DNA from: Blasia pusilla
Lineage: Eukaryota > Marchantiophyta > Marchantiopsida > Blasiales
Length of the DNA: 64,000 bases
Direction of reading: 5' to 3'
Assembly (NCBI GenBank): GCA_050084515.1
Contig: CM114273.1
Span: forward strand, 24,366,001-24,430,000
Shown piece by piece: positions 1-11,395 of this stretch. The notes under the pieces are model-generated. The model saw nothing but the letters and a program-made list of their open reading frames with translations, did no database searches and had not been told where the DNA came from. Positions within the stretch are counted from its first letter, which is position 1. The number at the start of each line of letters is the position of its first letter. A program made the position numbers and the translations under genes.

Positions 1-848
1 CTCGGGGATACGGGTTGCCTTCGGTCATCTCACATAAACATATTCGTACTCCTCACCAAGCTGGGGTTGGGTGCGGATCTTCGGCAAACCCCTCTGATGA
101 GTGAACTAATACACCTCACAAGCATTGGAGCATGGAGATATGTTGGTCTCTGGGTTAATGGTTTTATGTATAGATTTTGCAAACTGAAGAGGATGCTTGA
201 GCTCCCAGTCCAAGTGCCCATCAAAGGGCACACTACTCCAAGCCGTTTGGTTCCCAAAGAGAACTCCCTTGTTACCTGCAAAGGTTATCACTACCTGCCT
301 AGGTGAACCATCCCCGAAGAAAGCCCCTGAATCCAGCTTCAAAAGAGGGAGAGGTCTCCACTTCTCCAACTAGTTTCAATTTATTTCCAACTATTTTATA
401 ACCAACCAGGCCGAAGAGACTGTACCCATTAAGTGGTGCCTTTCTATGGCCTTTTGACCATAGACCCTGGTTGGACGGTGCTAGAGACTGGGATGCGTGT
501 AGACTCTAGAGAGACAAAGAAGTGAAGACGGTATCATATGAAAGGAGGGAGACACTGTCATATTTTGGGAGTGCTGACCGTTCATAGAGTTGGTGCAGAG
601 CTTCGAAACGTCAGGTAAGAAGCTCTTTGCAACACTATCTACTTTACCTGATCGGGATCCTCAATTACTTGCCAATGTGGCTGCTTTGGGCAGTGAATCT
701 AGGCTGCTGAATGTGTTGAATAGATCTGGTGTTAACAGCTTAGCATATGCTTTTGCTCTCTGAGTTGTGAGTTTTGTGCAGGAGACCAGGTAGTGACTAA
801 AGGTTTCATCCCCATCATCAAACAAGGTGCAAGAGTTCAGTTGCACAC
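1..848. other. Region downstream of last visible IFT122 exon; no gene recognised
   Basis: If IFT122 is intact, this stretch should be intron or hold further C-terminal exons. On the minus strand near 560-615, a short reading RFEALHQLYERSA resembles the family stretch expected next (KFHEAAKLYKRSG), but it has no convincing acceptor site and is followed by stops. On the plus strand at about 625-765, an open stretch reads KLFATLSTLPDRDPQLLANV and onward without a match I recognise. A minus-strand open frame at 106-369 (WRPLPLLKLDSGAFFG, then GNKGVLFGNQTAWSSVPF) is also unrecognised. Confidence 0.3.
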
Positions 849-3800
849 CTGATATGCAAGAATAAGGGCGCTGAGATTTGGCTTTTGAGACTGGGTTAAG
901 TGACCCAGTTGTAGCTTGTGGATGAGGTCCAAAAAACGCACATCTCTTATTCGAATGAATCCCGACCGTGCAACCTCCCAGGCCTGGCCTTTTAGAGCTT
1001 CTGTGGCAAGCATCCGCCAATCTGCCTCCGTTACACCTAGGCAAGCTACCCGATAAGCGTCGTCATACTGGTTTCTCTCAACATAGTGTCGCATGCTCGT
1101 TGATTGGGGAATTTCAATAGTCTGTTCTGCATATCAAGAAAAATAATCAGTGGAGGAAAAGAAAAGGTCTCCTTTCCAGATCACTCCTTAACATCATTCT
1201 CACACTCGAAAACCATCGTACTAATTGTTAAATCTTTAATCTCTATGGAACTGCTGCATGTAAATCTCCATGAGGAACAAAGATCACACTAAGAAAATAT
1301 GACTTAGGTACGAAATTCTGTAGACTTTAGTCGATCCTGGACCATACTCTACTTATTGATTACATGTGACCAGAAACGGCCATGACAGCAGTGTTTGATT
1401 GGTGAAGCCACTGCAGCACCTGCATGGCAAGATGATGAAGACAGAAAATTTTCGATCCTTGGAAGCCGACCACATATCCCTGTAACTTTTGTCTATGAAC
1501 AGGAAAGTCTCCAGTCTTAATATTTAATTTCCCGCTTCCAGAGTAGCACAGCATAGCCTCCATTTCTGTGTTCCATGCCACAGAGCTGGCGAGCTTGTCC
1601 TCAAAAGTCACTTCCTTCCTCTAGGCGAAATTAGCACCAAAATAGAGGTTAGTGAATTCCTAGTTCCATGGCAACTTCAAGGAGCGAAGAAACTAGTCCT
1701 CATCCAGTCCAAATCTCATATTTTAGATTCTGTAGAAATTTTTTTTAATGCTCTGAAGAGAAATTGAGTGGGAATGAGAAAACTCCAAAGAGTACGGATA
1801 AGACAAAAGACTATAAAGGTCTATTCTGCAGTAAGAGCACACCTGAAGATCATAAACAAGAACACTGGAACTCTCATCCACGACAGCAAGACGGTTACGT
1901 TTTGCGGATAGGTCTAGGCACCGTATGCCACTCGAATGTTTGTAGAGACGGACAGGAAAACTGCTGTTTATCCAAATCTTCACAATCAAACCATTTTTCA
2001 TGCCCACTAGAAGACCTTCTCCTCCACTCGGTCCTCCACAAACCTTATTATGTCGGGAAGCACCAAGAAATATGAGTTCAAAGTAGAAACGTAAAACACT
2101 CAGATTAATGAGAATCTCTGTGGACATGCAGAAGTCTTGAAGCAGTCAACAAGGATGCCCAGCACTAAGAGAATTCCTTGATTCCCAGAAACAGAAATCA
2201 TTGATTAGTAGTGGGGTTTTGTGGGGTCGTTTTATCCAGAGAAAACTCACACACATTCGACAATTTCTGCGATGTTATTAGATCGTAAAATCAGGGTCTA
2301 AGGTCCCTAAATCAAAATATACCTTGTCTAGATAAGAAACGAAACAAACCTATCCCAGTGTCGGTACTCTGAAGTTTCAGATTGCAAAACTTAATCGATC
2401 AGAATATTCAACGTCATAATTTGAAGACACTGCTGAGATCGGAAATTATCTAAAAACTACAACTCAGAAGTTGAAACTACAATTTTTGAAAAAGTTATTT
2501 TCTTCGCATAACGGTTATGTTTTACATCAGAGACCAACATGGGAATGTCATTGTTGAAATTTGTTAATATCTAGTTTAGTCATGCTCTAAAAGTAGTTAG
2601 TCAAATACTAACTTAGTTGGATAATAATTTAGTTAGCTAGAGATAGCTTAGTGTTCCTCTATCTTTTTAGGGTAACCTTGAATTAGGGCTACCATTGTTA
2701 TTTAGGGTATGGATCTGTTCAAGAAGATCTAAAAGTGCTCACCCTGATGTATATAATGTCTCTGTTTAGAGAGCAGAAGTCAATTCTACAGCATGCACAG
2801 TTTTGGTGAGGACTCCTGAGGCTCTTGGTCCTGCTGTAGAGTGATCGGAGAGTAGGAAGAGGAGATTGAGACTAAAAACCTGTGCTTGCTAAAGAGCCTC
2901 ACTGGAAGGCAAGTTGTTTTGTCTAGTATGCTGATGGAGATTGTTTGTGCTCAATGGTGAGCCATGTCTGATCTCTGAGCTGGTGACATGTGAGGACTTG
3001 TAGTGTGAGTGCAAGGTGTGGCTGAGTAGAATCCTTCTTAGTATCTCTTAGATAGTAAGAAGAGTCACATCATGGTAGGGCTCTGATTTGGCAATAGAGA
3101 TAGGAACTGATTTGCTGATTGTGTACCAGCTGAAATCATGGATGGTCTAGCTGATGCTAGCTCTGACTTTGTACAAGGAGATACTTCTGCTGGTCAATCA
3201 TATTCTCAGTCACAACACTTTGCTTCTTGTGATGCAAGACAACTGCTTGAGTTTCGTATTAACCTTGATGTATCGGATCGTTGACTCCAAAAGCCACTCA
3301 CGTTCTTTGGTCCCTTCCAGTGAATAAAGCTGCAGCTTTGTCTCCTACATGTTGCACGTGTAGAGATTTCTCATTGAGGTCTGCTGCAGAGAATATCTTC
3401 TTAAGTACCAGATTATGTTATGCTTTCCACGTGCATTAACTTCAAAATCATTGGGGTGTAGTTTCATCTCTACAAAACAACACAATGAAGAACCAATTGA
3501 AAGTAAAACAACCATACACTTATGGGGAGCAAGAGAAAAATTACTACACGTTCTGAAAACTAACTCACAAACCTGACATAGGGTGATGTGAAATGATGTA
3601 AGAACCAAAAGGTTGCAGTCAAGTGTTTGGTTGATCTTTGCACACAACCAATGATGAGCTTTCGGTGATTTTTCCTTGTTAAGCTCATACACAACAATAC
3701 GGTTACTGAGCTGCACAGCTACACGTTCGTGGTAGACTGCAATCTTCTTGACGTAATCCCAGCACTTGATTCGAATCTGCATGAATGAAATTCCCAAGGC

Positions 3801-6800
3801 CTTATGATAGTGAATCTTCTGCCTGTTCCGACTAAGAACTCGAATGCTTGAATCTGATGCGGTATCTCACTACTCAGCTACACTCTCTGCAGATCGGTTG
3901 TAACTGCAGATACTTGTACCATATCCTTGAAAACAGGTGTGTTAGGGCACAACTCGCTGACACGATGGCCTAACTCCAAATATTTCTGAAGTGCTTTCTT
4001 TTCCAAGCGTGACCTTGAAAACTTCCACCTTGGTAGATGCCTTCAATCCATGATTGATGAATGGCGTAAATAATAATTTCTGTAATCTTATATATTCGAA
4101 ATACGCCCCGATGTATGTTTAGACCATAAAGAGAAGTGTTGATAAAAAAATGGAACACAAATATCATGGCTTCATGGATTTAATCTGTAGATCGCTCTAA
4201 AGAAATGTGATCATTAGCATCTCAGGTCAGGTCAGAAGAAGAGAACCTTCTCGTCGGAAATCAAATGTTGGACCACAACGTCTGTCATCGCATCCCGGTA
4301 TGCATAACGCTCTTGATAAAGTCCATGAACCTGTTTATTTCCATGTTGAATCATAAGATGAACAAAGGTTAGAGATGCCCAGTTCGTAGTTCATACTCAT
4401 TAGGCTGCTGGTGATAATCAGCTTGTTCATAGCTTCCCTCCAAAGCATCGGGCATATTAACTGAACTCATTTCTACCTGTAACAAATTCACAGTTCTTCT
4501 CAGAGAGAAAATAATGTAAACCGGTCTCTTGCAATTATCAATTCAAGTATGAGCATTAAATAACCTCTGTTTCACCAAATCTCCGTTGCCACACCGCTGT
4601 GGCAAAACCTACCGTGGAGAAGAGAAGTTGGAGCATCGATATACTGCCATCGTTGCACCCCACTGCAACAAAGTCATGTTTGGGACGAGAGCACACACTC
4701 CAAACCCAGTCTGCCGTCTCGCAGATAGTTGTCAGCTTGATTCCTTCCTTTGAGTAGAGAAGCACCTGGTAACTTCAGAGTTGTTTGAGACAAGATTCGT
4801 CGACATGCAGGTGTTTGTCGAAATTTTGGAATGGACGATAATTCAGCGAAGATCAATGTAACGCTCCCCAAAACAGACATGACTTTAGGGCAGCAATGGC
4901 ATCCGTACTACTCCGATGTAAGAAGCAACTTCTTGCTTTTATTCTGTAAGCTTCACACTGCATGAGTACATTTCTTACCTTTTTGTCTGAGCCCCCAACA
5001 CACACGAACTTCCCATCATGGTACGCTACACAGCAAGGATCGAAGCCAAGGTCTTTGTCCTTCCCAATCTGGAACTCGAGGACCGTGACTTGGGATCAGT
5101 CGGCTTCCTGGTCGATTAAAGACTCTGTACTAGAGCCATGACTAGATACTATTCAAGCCACTTGCTTTCAAGCGTGGGTCATCTCCAACGACAAAATACA
5201 ATATACTTGCACCCTCGATAGTAGTTTGAGGCAAACCTGCTTGCCTGAAATATCATAGAATGATAGTGTTCCATCCCAGCAGCCAACTGCAAGGTAACCT
5301 GAGCTTTTATTCTGGACAATATTCCACTGGAGTGTCCACACAGGAGCAGACCGCTCCACAAAGCACTGTTGATGCGAGGTCCAATCCGCAGAGATCCATT
5401 AGTAATTTGGATTTTTGAATCTAAGATCGAATCGTTTGCAATGTTGTTGTGTTTTTCTCTATTGGCTTTGATTTCGAGGTTTTTTTAGACTGCAAAAAAC
5501 TCACTATTGATCTTGTGGTCATTCTCAAAGTATGCAGAGCACCTTCACACCTGCTCGACACCATTCTTGTCACAGATAGAAATCTGTCCACTGTACATGC
5601 CCAAAGCCAGATGCTGCCCATCTCCGGTCCATGCACAACATAGAACCTGGAGTGGCGACAGAAATTGTGAAAAATACACTCACTGAATACATGATAAAAA
5701 AATTTCACACAATCTGAAGCGAAAAAGAACTTTTCAGCTACCTTGGAAGACGATCGGTGCTTGGCAACTGACTTCTGCTCCGGTGACCAGATCCCGAAAT
5801 CACTCGCTGTGCCACTTGCCAGCTGTTCGGTGCAAATTGTAAATAACTCTCGATCATTGAAAACTTGATCTGTTGTAGTGGAGGTGGAAACTACGAGTGA
5901 CCTTTGTCCATCATCCTATGGAACTTAGTCCTCCAATTTTGTATCATAATTATCACATTAGCCAAGACCCATTCATCGATTATATTTCTTGCAATTTGTG
6001 AACAATACTCGATCACTGAAAAGTTTGTCCATTCTTGTGGAGCTAAAAACTGCAATGGATTCTTGTCCACTTTAGAGAACTCGGAAAACCCTCAGCAACC
6101 GAAATTCGCACTATAGTTATCACAATAACCAAGATGCGTATATTGGGTGTATTTCTTGACTGGCCAACTACTACCCCTTTTGGCTTTAAACATGATTCGA
6201 AATTATACCTGCTGTGTTACAGGGTTGTACGAGAGGCACTGTACGGAATCACCATGACTGTATTTCAGGATTCCCTCTGCCTGTAAATGTGCATGAACAG
6301 GACGTTGAGCTGGTTCAATTGATGTGAGAAAGGGATGCACTATCTCAATTTTCTCATAATTTAAATCGTGACTGAATTACGTTCAAACACCGGACTGACA
6401 GGACGTTAACCATTTGATTCAACGAATCGCGAGAAGCGGCGGCGACCTACGCTGAGAATCCTATATGTTGTGGGTTCGACTAAGATCGTTTTGTGTCTAC
6501 TCCGTACAAACGCGAGAGGTGCCTCATCTAGATAACCGTGGATGTTATTGTGACAGAATCATAGATTTAGTCGCGACAATGATCTTTGTCTCGTTTGTTT
6601 TCTGTACGTGACTAGTAGATTAAGCTGGAGAGGTGGTGCGAACAGAGTATGCAAAACCTTGTGTGTCCAGATTATAATTGTCCTATCCGCTCCTCCCGAA
6701 GCAAACCTCTTCCCGTCTCGAGAGTAGACAACACAGTATACAGAGTCTTTATGACCTGCAAAAACCTCAAATTTCAAAGTCTTCCTTCAGTTTGAGAAAA

Positions 6801-7776
6801 AGAATCTGCGATTACGAGTCCACAGACTTTTATCTTCACAGTTTACGAATAAACGTAAGATTTGAATAGAGTTTCTCGCCTTTAAGAGAATGTAGAAGAT
6901 CGCCATCTGCTGCGTCATACATAAGGACCCGACTCCCGACTGCCGCAATGAGCTGAGTCCCATCTGAGAAAAATATGAACAGCAAAGTTGTTCACGAATT
7001 TGTGTGGGAAGCTTTGTTTTCGTTTTTTTGACGCTTAGTGCTTCTGTTACGGATGGTTAAATAACTCAATTCGATGCGTTGTAGCACTCTCGACCATTGT
7101 AGACATGAGATCGGTCACATTTTGTTATTAAACGTTCGACCATGAACACCATACCACTCTGGAACCATGCGACATCATGTAGTGTGCTGTGGCAAGGAGA
7201 AGGACCAGACCTAACGTTCGTCGAGTATAAAAAATTGATGGTTCTTGGGAACTTGCTGTTAACGTGCGTGAAGTTTGGCCTAATTGAAAGCCGGAGGTTT
7301 ACCTGGTCGAAAGGCCAAAGCGTGACATATGCTCTTGATTCCATCATGTTCTGGCTGGAAGACAGGGTCAGCCAGATAGTAATAAACTTGTCAATTGAGG
7401 AGGTCCATTGTGATCTAGAATGATCTTTTATCAAGGCCATCTTTGTAGTAGTACATCTAACACAAATAATCATTTCTAGGTTTAAGCAAAACAGACATGC
7501 GATCTTTGAAAGCCACCGACTAAAATCTGATCCTCCGAGAATGTAAAGATCCAGAAGCCCACATCACGATCTTGGCAGAAGAGAAAATTATAAAATTGTA
7601 CTGCTGGCTACTACTATGAAAGACGTGTGGATCACTTGTTCAAGAAGGTAGTCAAATTAAAACTAAGTTGTGAACAATACCAGTTTTTTAGAGAAAAGGG
7701 TTCAGACTTGAAGGTATTGCCAAACGTGTTGTAAAGAACGTACCACATGGTCAGTCCACGCCACTACGGCTCGCAT
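849..7776 (-). CDS. IFT122: Intraflagellar transport protein 122 (IFT-A subunit), N-terminal WD40 part, multi-exon, partial
   Basis: IFT122 is a core IFT-A subunit that carries cargo in retrograde ciliary transport; in plants it would serve the sperm flagellum. By eye I placed exons (minus strand, 5' to 3') at 7776-7744, about 7186-7155, 6963-6880, 6755-6658, 6280-6209, 5822-5742, 5646-5551, 5365-5237, 5068-4979, 4765-4613, 4330-4247, 3776-3573, 3344-3264, 2043-1843, 1620-1420 and 1121-849. Nearly all junctions are GT/AG and in phase. Family landmarks are MRAVVAW at the start, [42 protein letters not shown], the GKQ-IGKD junction, [60 protein letters not shown] and [10 protein letters not shown]. 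These cover the two WD40 propellers and the start of the TPR-like C-terminal half. The exon 1-2 junction is not resolved in phase. The last exon ends AYQ with donor GTGTGC; the next expected exon (beginning GK-F-x-EAA) was not found with confidence. No internal stop was seen, so the gene looks functional. Confidence 0.93.
2552..3260 (+). mobile_element. Possible LTR-retrotransposon remnant inside an IFT122 intron
   Basis: The 1.2 kb intron between the exons at 3264-3344 and 1843-2043 is the longest in the visible gene. From about 2552 (TGTTGAAATTTG) it carries an AT-rich stretch with a TATA-like TGTATATAATG at about 2750. Near its end an open plus-strand reading starts [20 protein letters not shown] at about 3139, ending beside the upstream exon. 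This looks like an LTR plus the start of a gag-like frame, but no second LTR or target duplication was found. It could instead be ordinary intron sequence. Confidence 0.25.
6878..6879 (-). promoter_or_regulatory. Probable GC-AG splice donor of an IFT122 intron
   Basis: The exon encoding [19 protein letters not shown] ends ...CTTAAAG and the sequence continues GCGAGAAAC on the minus strand. The next exon starts after TTTGCAG at 6755 with GTCATAAAGAC. Only a split after CTTAAAG keeps the conserved [10 protein letters not shown] reading in frame, which makes the intron start GC rather than GT. Confidence 0.6.
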
Positions 7777-9200
7777 GATTTTGAGGAATTAGAGTTATAC
7801 TCTTATTGAGCGCACAACGAGCTCTGGCGGAAGTGCCAGCAAAGACGGGAAATTCAATTAGACTTGGATACTTCAATTTAACAGCGCACTATGACAAAAT
7901 TTGAATCGTAGTGATAAAATTAACAGAGGTCAGATACGACTATCACTCCGATTTCGTTTCGTGACGAGCTTTGAAGTTTGAGGATAAGTTCCAGGCTAGG
8001 AGCTAGTATTCCGATTGCGTCCCGGGACAAGCTTTGAGAAGCTAGCATATAAACTTCCACAGGTCAGGTTATTCAGATTCCGCTCGGTAGTGATCTTTGA
8101 TATGTACGTAATCGCACATAGAGTAGTTCCTCCGGTTGTTCCAATGGCATGACAAGCTCTATTAGGCAAGGGCGAACAGCAAAGCCAGTAGTCGGATCTT
8201 AAGCTTTGTAGCGCAATCATAAGCCCCACAAAGAGCTTACCACCAAATACGGCAGAATTTGAATTCTGTGATGTCCTATGAAGTTCAAGCGTATTTAATA
8301 GCACATTCCCGCGAGCAGGTTAAGTACTAGAATGACTCCGACTGCCTTAAGTTACGGAATTTGAAATTTGATCGACAAGCTTGAATGGTAGAAGGACCAA
8401 ATATACTCAAATTCCGTATGTCGCATACAAACTTTGAACTACAACCATACCACACCTTATCAGATACAATACTGCGATTGCTTTCTTTAAGCATGTCTGA
8501 CGTGCAGGAAAATCAGGCCCTACACTTTACTCAAACGACATTTAAATTCATACATGCACACCTAAATTGTTCCCCGCGGACAGACAGCTGGTGTAATGTA
8601 GCTCTAATTGCCTAATGACCATGGAACAGGGGCTGACGTGCAAGCATAAATGATAGAAACTGCAGAGACACTAAACCCCTTTCCGATTTCGTTCTCCAAC
8701 AAGCATCGATGTTCAAGCATGTTCAATTATTGCACAAAAGGCAGCATATGATCTGATGTACTCTGCTCCGATCGGGTCCTGTGACGAGACTAAAAACAAA
8801 CCTGCTAACACGACCCGCAGAGAGCGCAGATAGACCGAACATGCATCTGCTGGACAAGGTATGAGTGTCACAGAGACCCGGCAACAGATCAAGAAAGCGA
8901 GGTACGGAAGGAAGGGCCGGGCAACTACCTCTTCAAATGCATGATGTGCAGGACAACGCGCTGTCATCCTGCGTGTACGCTACTACACTTGAGACTTCTC
9001 TATAAGAACAACATGTTCTTATACACTCGACTGGACTCCTTTACAACAAAAAGTGGGTGATGGAAAATCGAAAACCCATCGGGGCACAAAAGAGGCTAAT
9101 TCAAACACCACAGTAAAAAAATTCGGCCTAAAGGAAAGGGGATTCCTCCTACCAACTAAACTCACCAATATCACCAACACCTAGAGATATGACTACCACT
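7777..9200. other. Upstream of IFT122; no gene recognised
   Basis: This gap holds the presumed IFT122 promoter and 5' region. Open frames on both strands here (for example 7996-8304 minus and 8713-8967 minus) have no recognisable domain. A short inverted repeat, ATAAGAAC-AACAT-GTTCTTAT, lies near 9003-9023. I saw no convincing TATA box or RNA gene. Confidence 0.4.
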
Positions 9201-9523
9201 AAGGGCCTTATCTCATGGGCCAACGTTGCTCACCGATGCTGGCGGTTAGTCCAGATTATACCGATCCTAAGGCTGAGATGATTTTTATGTCCGCCTGAGT
9301 TGCAGAAATTTGACAGGGTCGTCAGATTTCTTGCGCCCAAAAATTTTGGGCACAAGATGTGCAACCTATTGAGGCTTTCGTCTTTGCGCCCTCCCTGCCC
9401 TGAAACCGGCTGAAAACCGCCGGCTGGTTTCATGGGATAAGGCCCTAAGTGGGTCTCCACTGCTAGCGTCTCATACAACTTGAGCCCGCCACAAAAGCCC
9501 AATAGCTTGGGCAGGCTGCAAAG

Positions 9524-9838
9524 CTATGGAGACCCGTTGTTTATAAGAAAGAGTCGTAGTAGCAAAGGAAAACCCATTTCTCGATGGAGATAAGCGCATT
9601 CCGTAAGCAACAAGTCAAACTTCTTCCCCATATCCCCATACATCTCTATGGCTAGGGGGACAAATCGATGTCCATCATGAAGTTGACTATAGAGATGGGT
9701 CTTCTTCACCGCCGCATTCGCTCGTTGTAGCAATCTCCGTTGTGCCTCTCTCTTAGCACATGGACGCCCCTCTTGCGAGCAATAAAGAACATGATCCCAC
9801 ACAACATTGTGATTGAGTGGAAATCCTTTCACCCCCAA
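9524..9838 (-). pseudogene. Retroelement-like fragment (polyprotein tail type)
   Basis: The open frame reads AVKKTHLYSQLHDGHRFVPL then AIEMYGDMGKKFDLLLTECA. A pattern of this type (F-P-L-A-I-E-x-x-G then D-x-x-L-x-x-C-A) is one I associate with tails of plant LINE-like polyproteins. The fragment has no neighbouring reverse transcriptase and lies next to a Gypsy gag fragment on the same strand, so it may instead belong to a chimeric remnant. The assignment is tentative. Confidence 0.3.
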
Positions 9839-9989
9839 GTGGAAAATGTGCTAAATACTTACCAAGAGGATTTAGACTTTGGAGACACTTTGAATATGTC
9901 AACTCAACCATCAATGGTTGGGAAAGGCCCATTCGGAACCACATTGCTGTGGTGTAGATAATTAAAGATTGAAACTCCATGTAATCATC

Positions 9990-10550
9990 CATTGGAGGAC
10001 TCTCTCAATGTTGGAACATACCCTTCCATGCCATGAAAGGATTGAACCGCATAGGGGCTTGTATCTCATAGAAGTTGCACCATGTGTCGAACTCCTGGAT
10101 GAAGTCATCTAGATCTATGATGCCTACCGCACCAGAGAAATGATGCATGCCCCACTTGCCCATATTGTCCATCTCCCTCCACGTGACACTATCTCTGTCG
10201 ACGATCTCGTCACCTGACCAGCTATCTAGTGATGACAATCTAGTCACGGATGGGAGTCGAGGTAGCTCCTCACTCAAAACCCATTGGTATCTCACTCCAA
10301 TCCATATCACTCTACTACTATTGCTCAACCTACCCGGTTTTTCCGAACCTTGAAAGAATATCGTGATGACAACCTTGCCTAGCTCACATGCTCAAGCACT
10401 CAGACTCACCAAGAATCTCCCACACTCCTCACTAGCTTACCTACGAGAATGCTAATCCCGTGATGACACATCCGGCCTCATGCATACTCAAACACTTGGG
10501 CTCACCTTGAGCTAAGTCACAAATACACTCTCGGATCATATGCTCGACCC
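9990..10550 (-). pseudogene. Gag N-terminal fragment of the methyltransferase-Gypsy family (third copy)
   Basis: The minus-strand frame at 10,005-10,328 contains RLSSLDSWSGDEIVDRDSVT then WREMDNMGKWGMHHFSGAVG. It matches the gag start of copy B (47,548-47,901: SSSLDTGSGDEIADGGSITW) almost residue for residue. The leader nucleotides upstream also match (10,350-10,440 versus about 47,830-47,910). It is therefore a fragment of a third, mostly deleted member, in opposite orientation to the adjacent copy A. Only the leader and gag start are visible. Confidence 0.75.
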
Positions 10551-10559
10551 CTACTTAGG

Positions 10560-11129
10560 AAACCGCCTTCATGACCCACTACTTTAGCTCTATCCGCAAT
10601 TTGAACCTCCCCAAGCCTTCCGTGATCTCCCTTGGCCTATACGTGCTACCTGCCCTATGAACCTTTGGCTCATTAAGGCTCTCACACCCTTCCCGTTCCG
10701 GTGTAACTTAGTCCCCTTGGCCATGTGCAACCTCTGGTGCGCCTCTTGACACGCAACCCTATAGCTATATGGTTGCGCCCAATCTCCCTTCCTAATCAAG
10801 AGCTTGTGCGTGATGGACTCTAGCTCCCGTTTGACATCGCGCTCAAGGTACGCTCTCCTATATGGCCGGGCTTGGCTCATATGTGGCTTCTTGTCCTTCA
10901 AACTGCATGGCACCCTATGCACCTCCCTCTAGTGTGCCTACTCGACGACTACTACTACCTCGGCCCCCGTCTTATCGACGCAACACTCCCAACTACATGG
11001 TTCGCCACCCTATGCGGCTCCCTTGGCCATGCCCTACCCAAGGCACACTGCCCTGTGCGGATGCCTGGGCTCTCTCAATGGATCTCTCGCTCCTCTTGCA
11101 AAACTCATGATTGGTGTGTGTGTGGTCCC
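10560..11129 (-). other. Leader-like retroelement sequence, no gene recognised
   Basis: A 110-residue minus frame (10,590-10,922) and overlapping plus frames are open but match nothing I know. Position and CT-rich composition resemble the 5' leader of the methyltransferase-Gypsy elements (compare 47.9-49.0 kb). Confidence 0.3.
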
Positions 11130-11395
11130 CAAGTTGCCGGCGGGAAGACTATTTTTGGGGGAAGAGCCTTTTGGCTCTTAAAAGGATCTTCCCAAGGCTA
11201 TAAGAGAGGGAGAGGTGGCTTTCCCAAGCCATCTTCCTCATATTGGGCCCTAGGAGCACCTCTCTTGCTTGTGTGTGTAGGAACTAGGGTGCTAGCGTCC
11301 GGATTCCCTCATAACAGAGGGTGGATGTGGCTCGATATGTCGATGTAGATTCAGGAGTGGAGTTTTTGGCCATGTGAGCTTTTTTACTCTGATTT
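11130..11395 (+). repeat. 5' LTR remnant of copy A
   Basis: The stretch from TGCCGGCGGGAAGAC to TTTTTACTCTGATTTT matches, in reverse orientation, the LTR segments at 27,071-27,499 and 49,037-49,465. Shared blocks include GCTTTCCCAAGCCATCTTCC, GGAGCACCTCTCTTG and GGTGCTAGC-TCCGGATTCC. It is followed by TACATGAGAAAGATG, the same internal sequence that follows the LTR of copy B. The 5' part of the LTR is missing or too diverged to see. Confidence 0.75.

Noticed and set aside
1764-2075. Plus-strand open frame in the IFT122 region
   Set aside because: Antisense to the exon encoding [12 protein letters not shown], which matches IFT122 and has proper splice sites.
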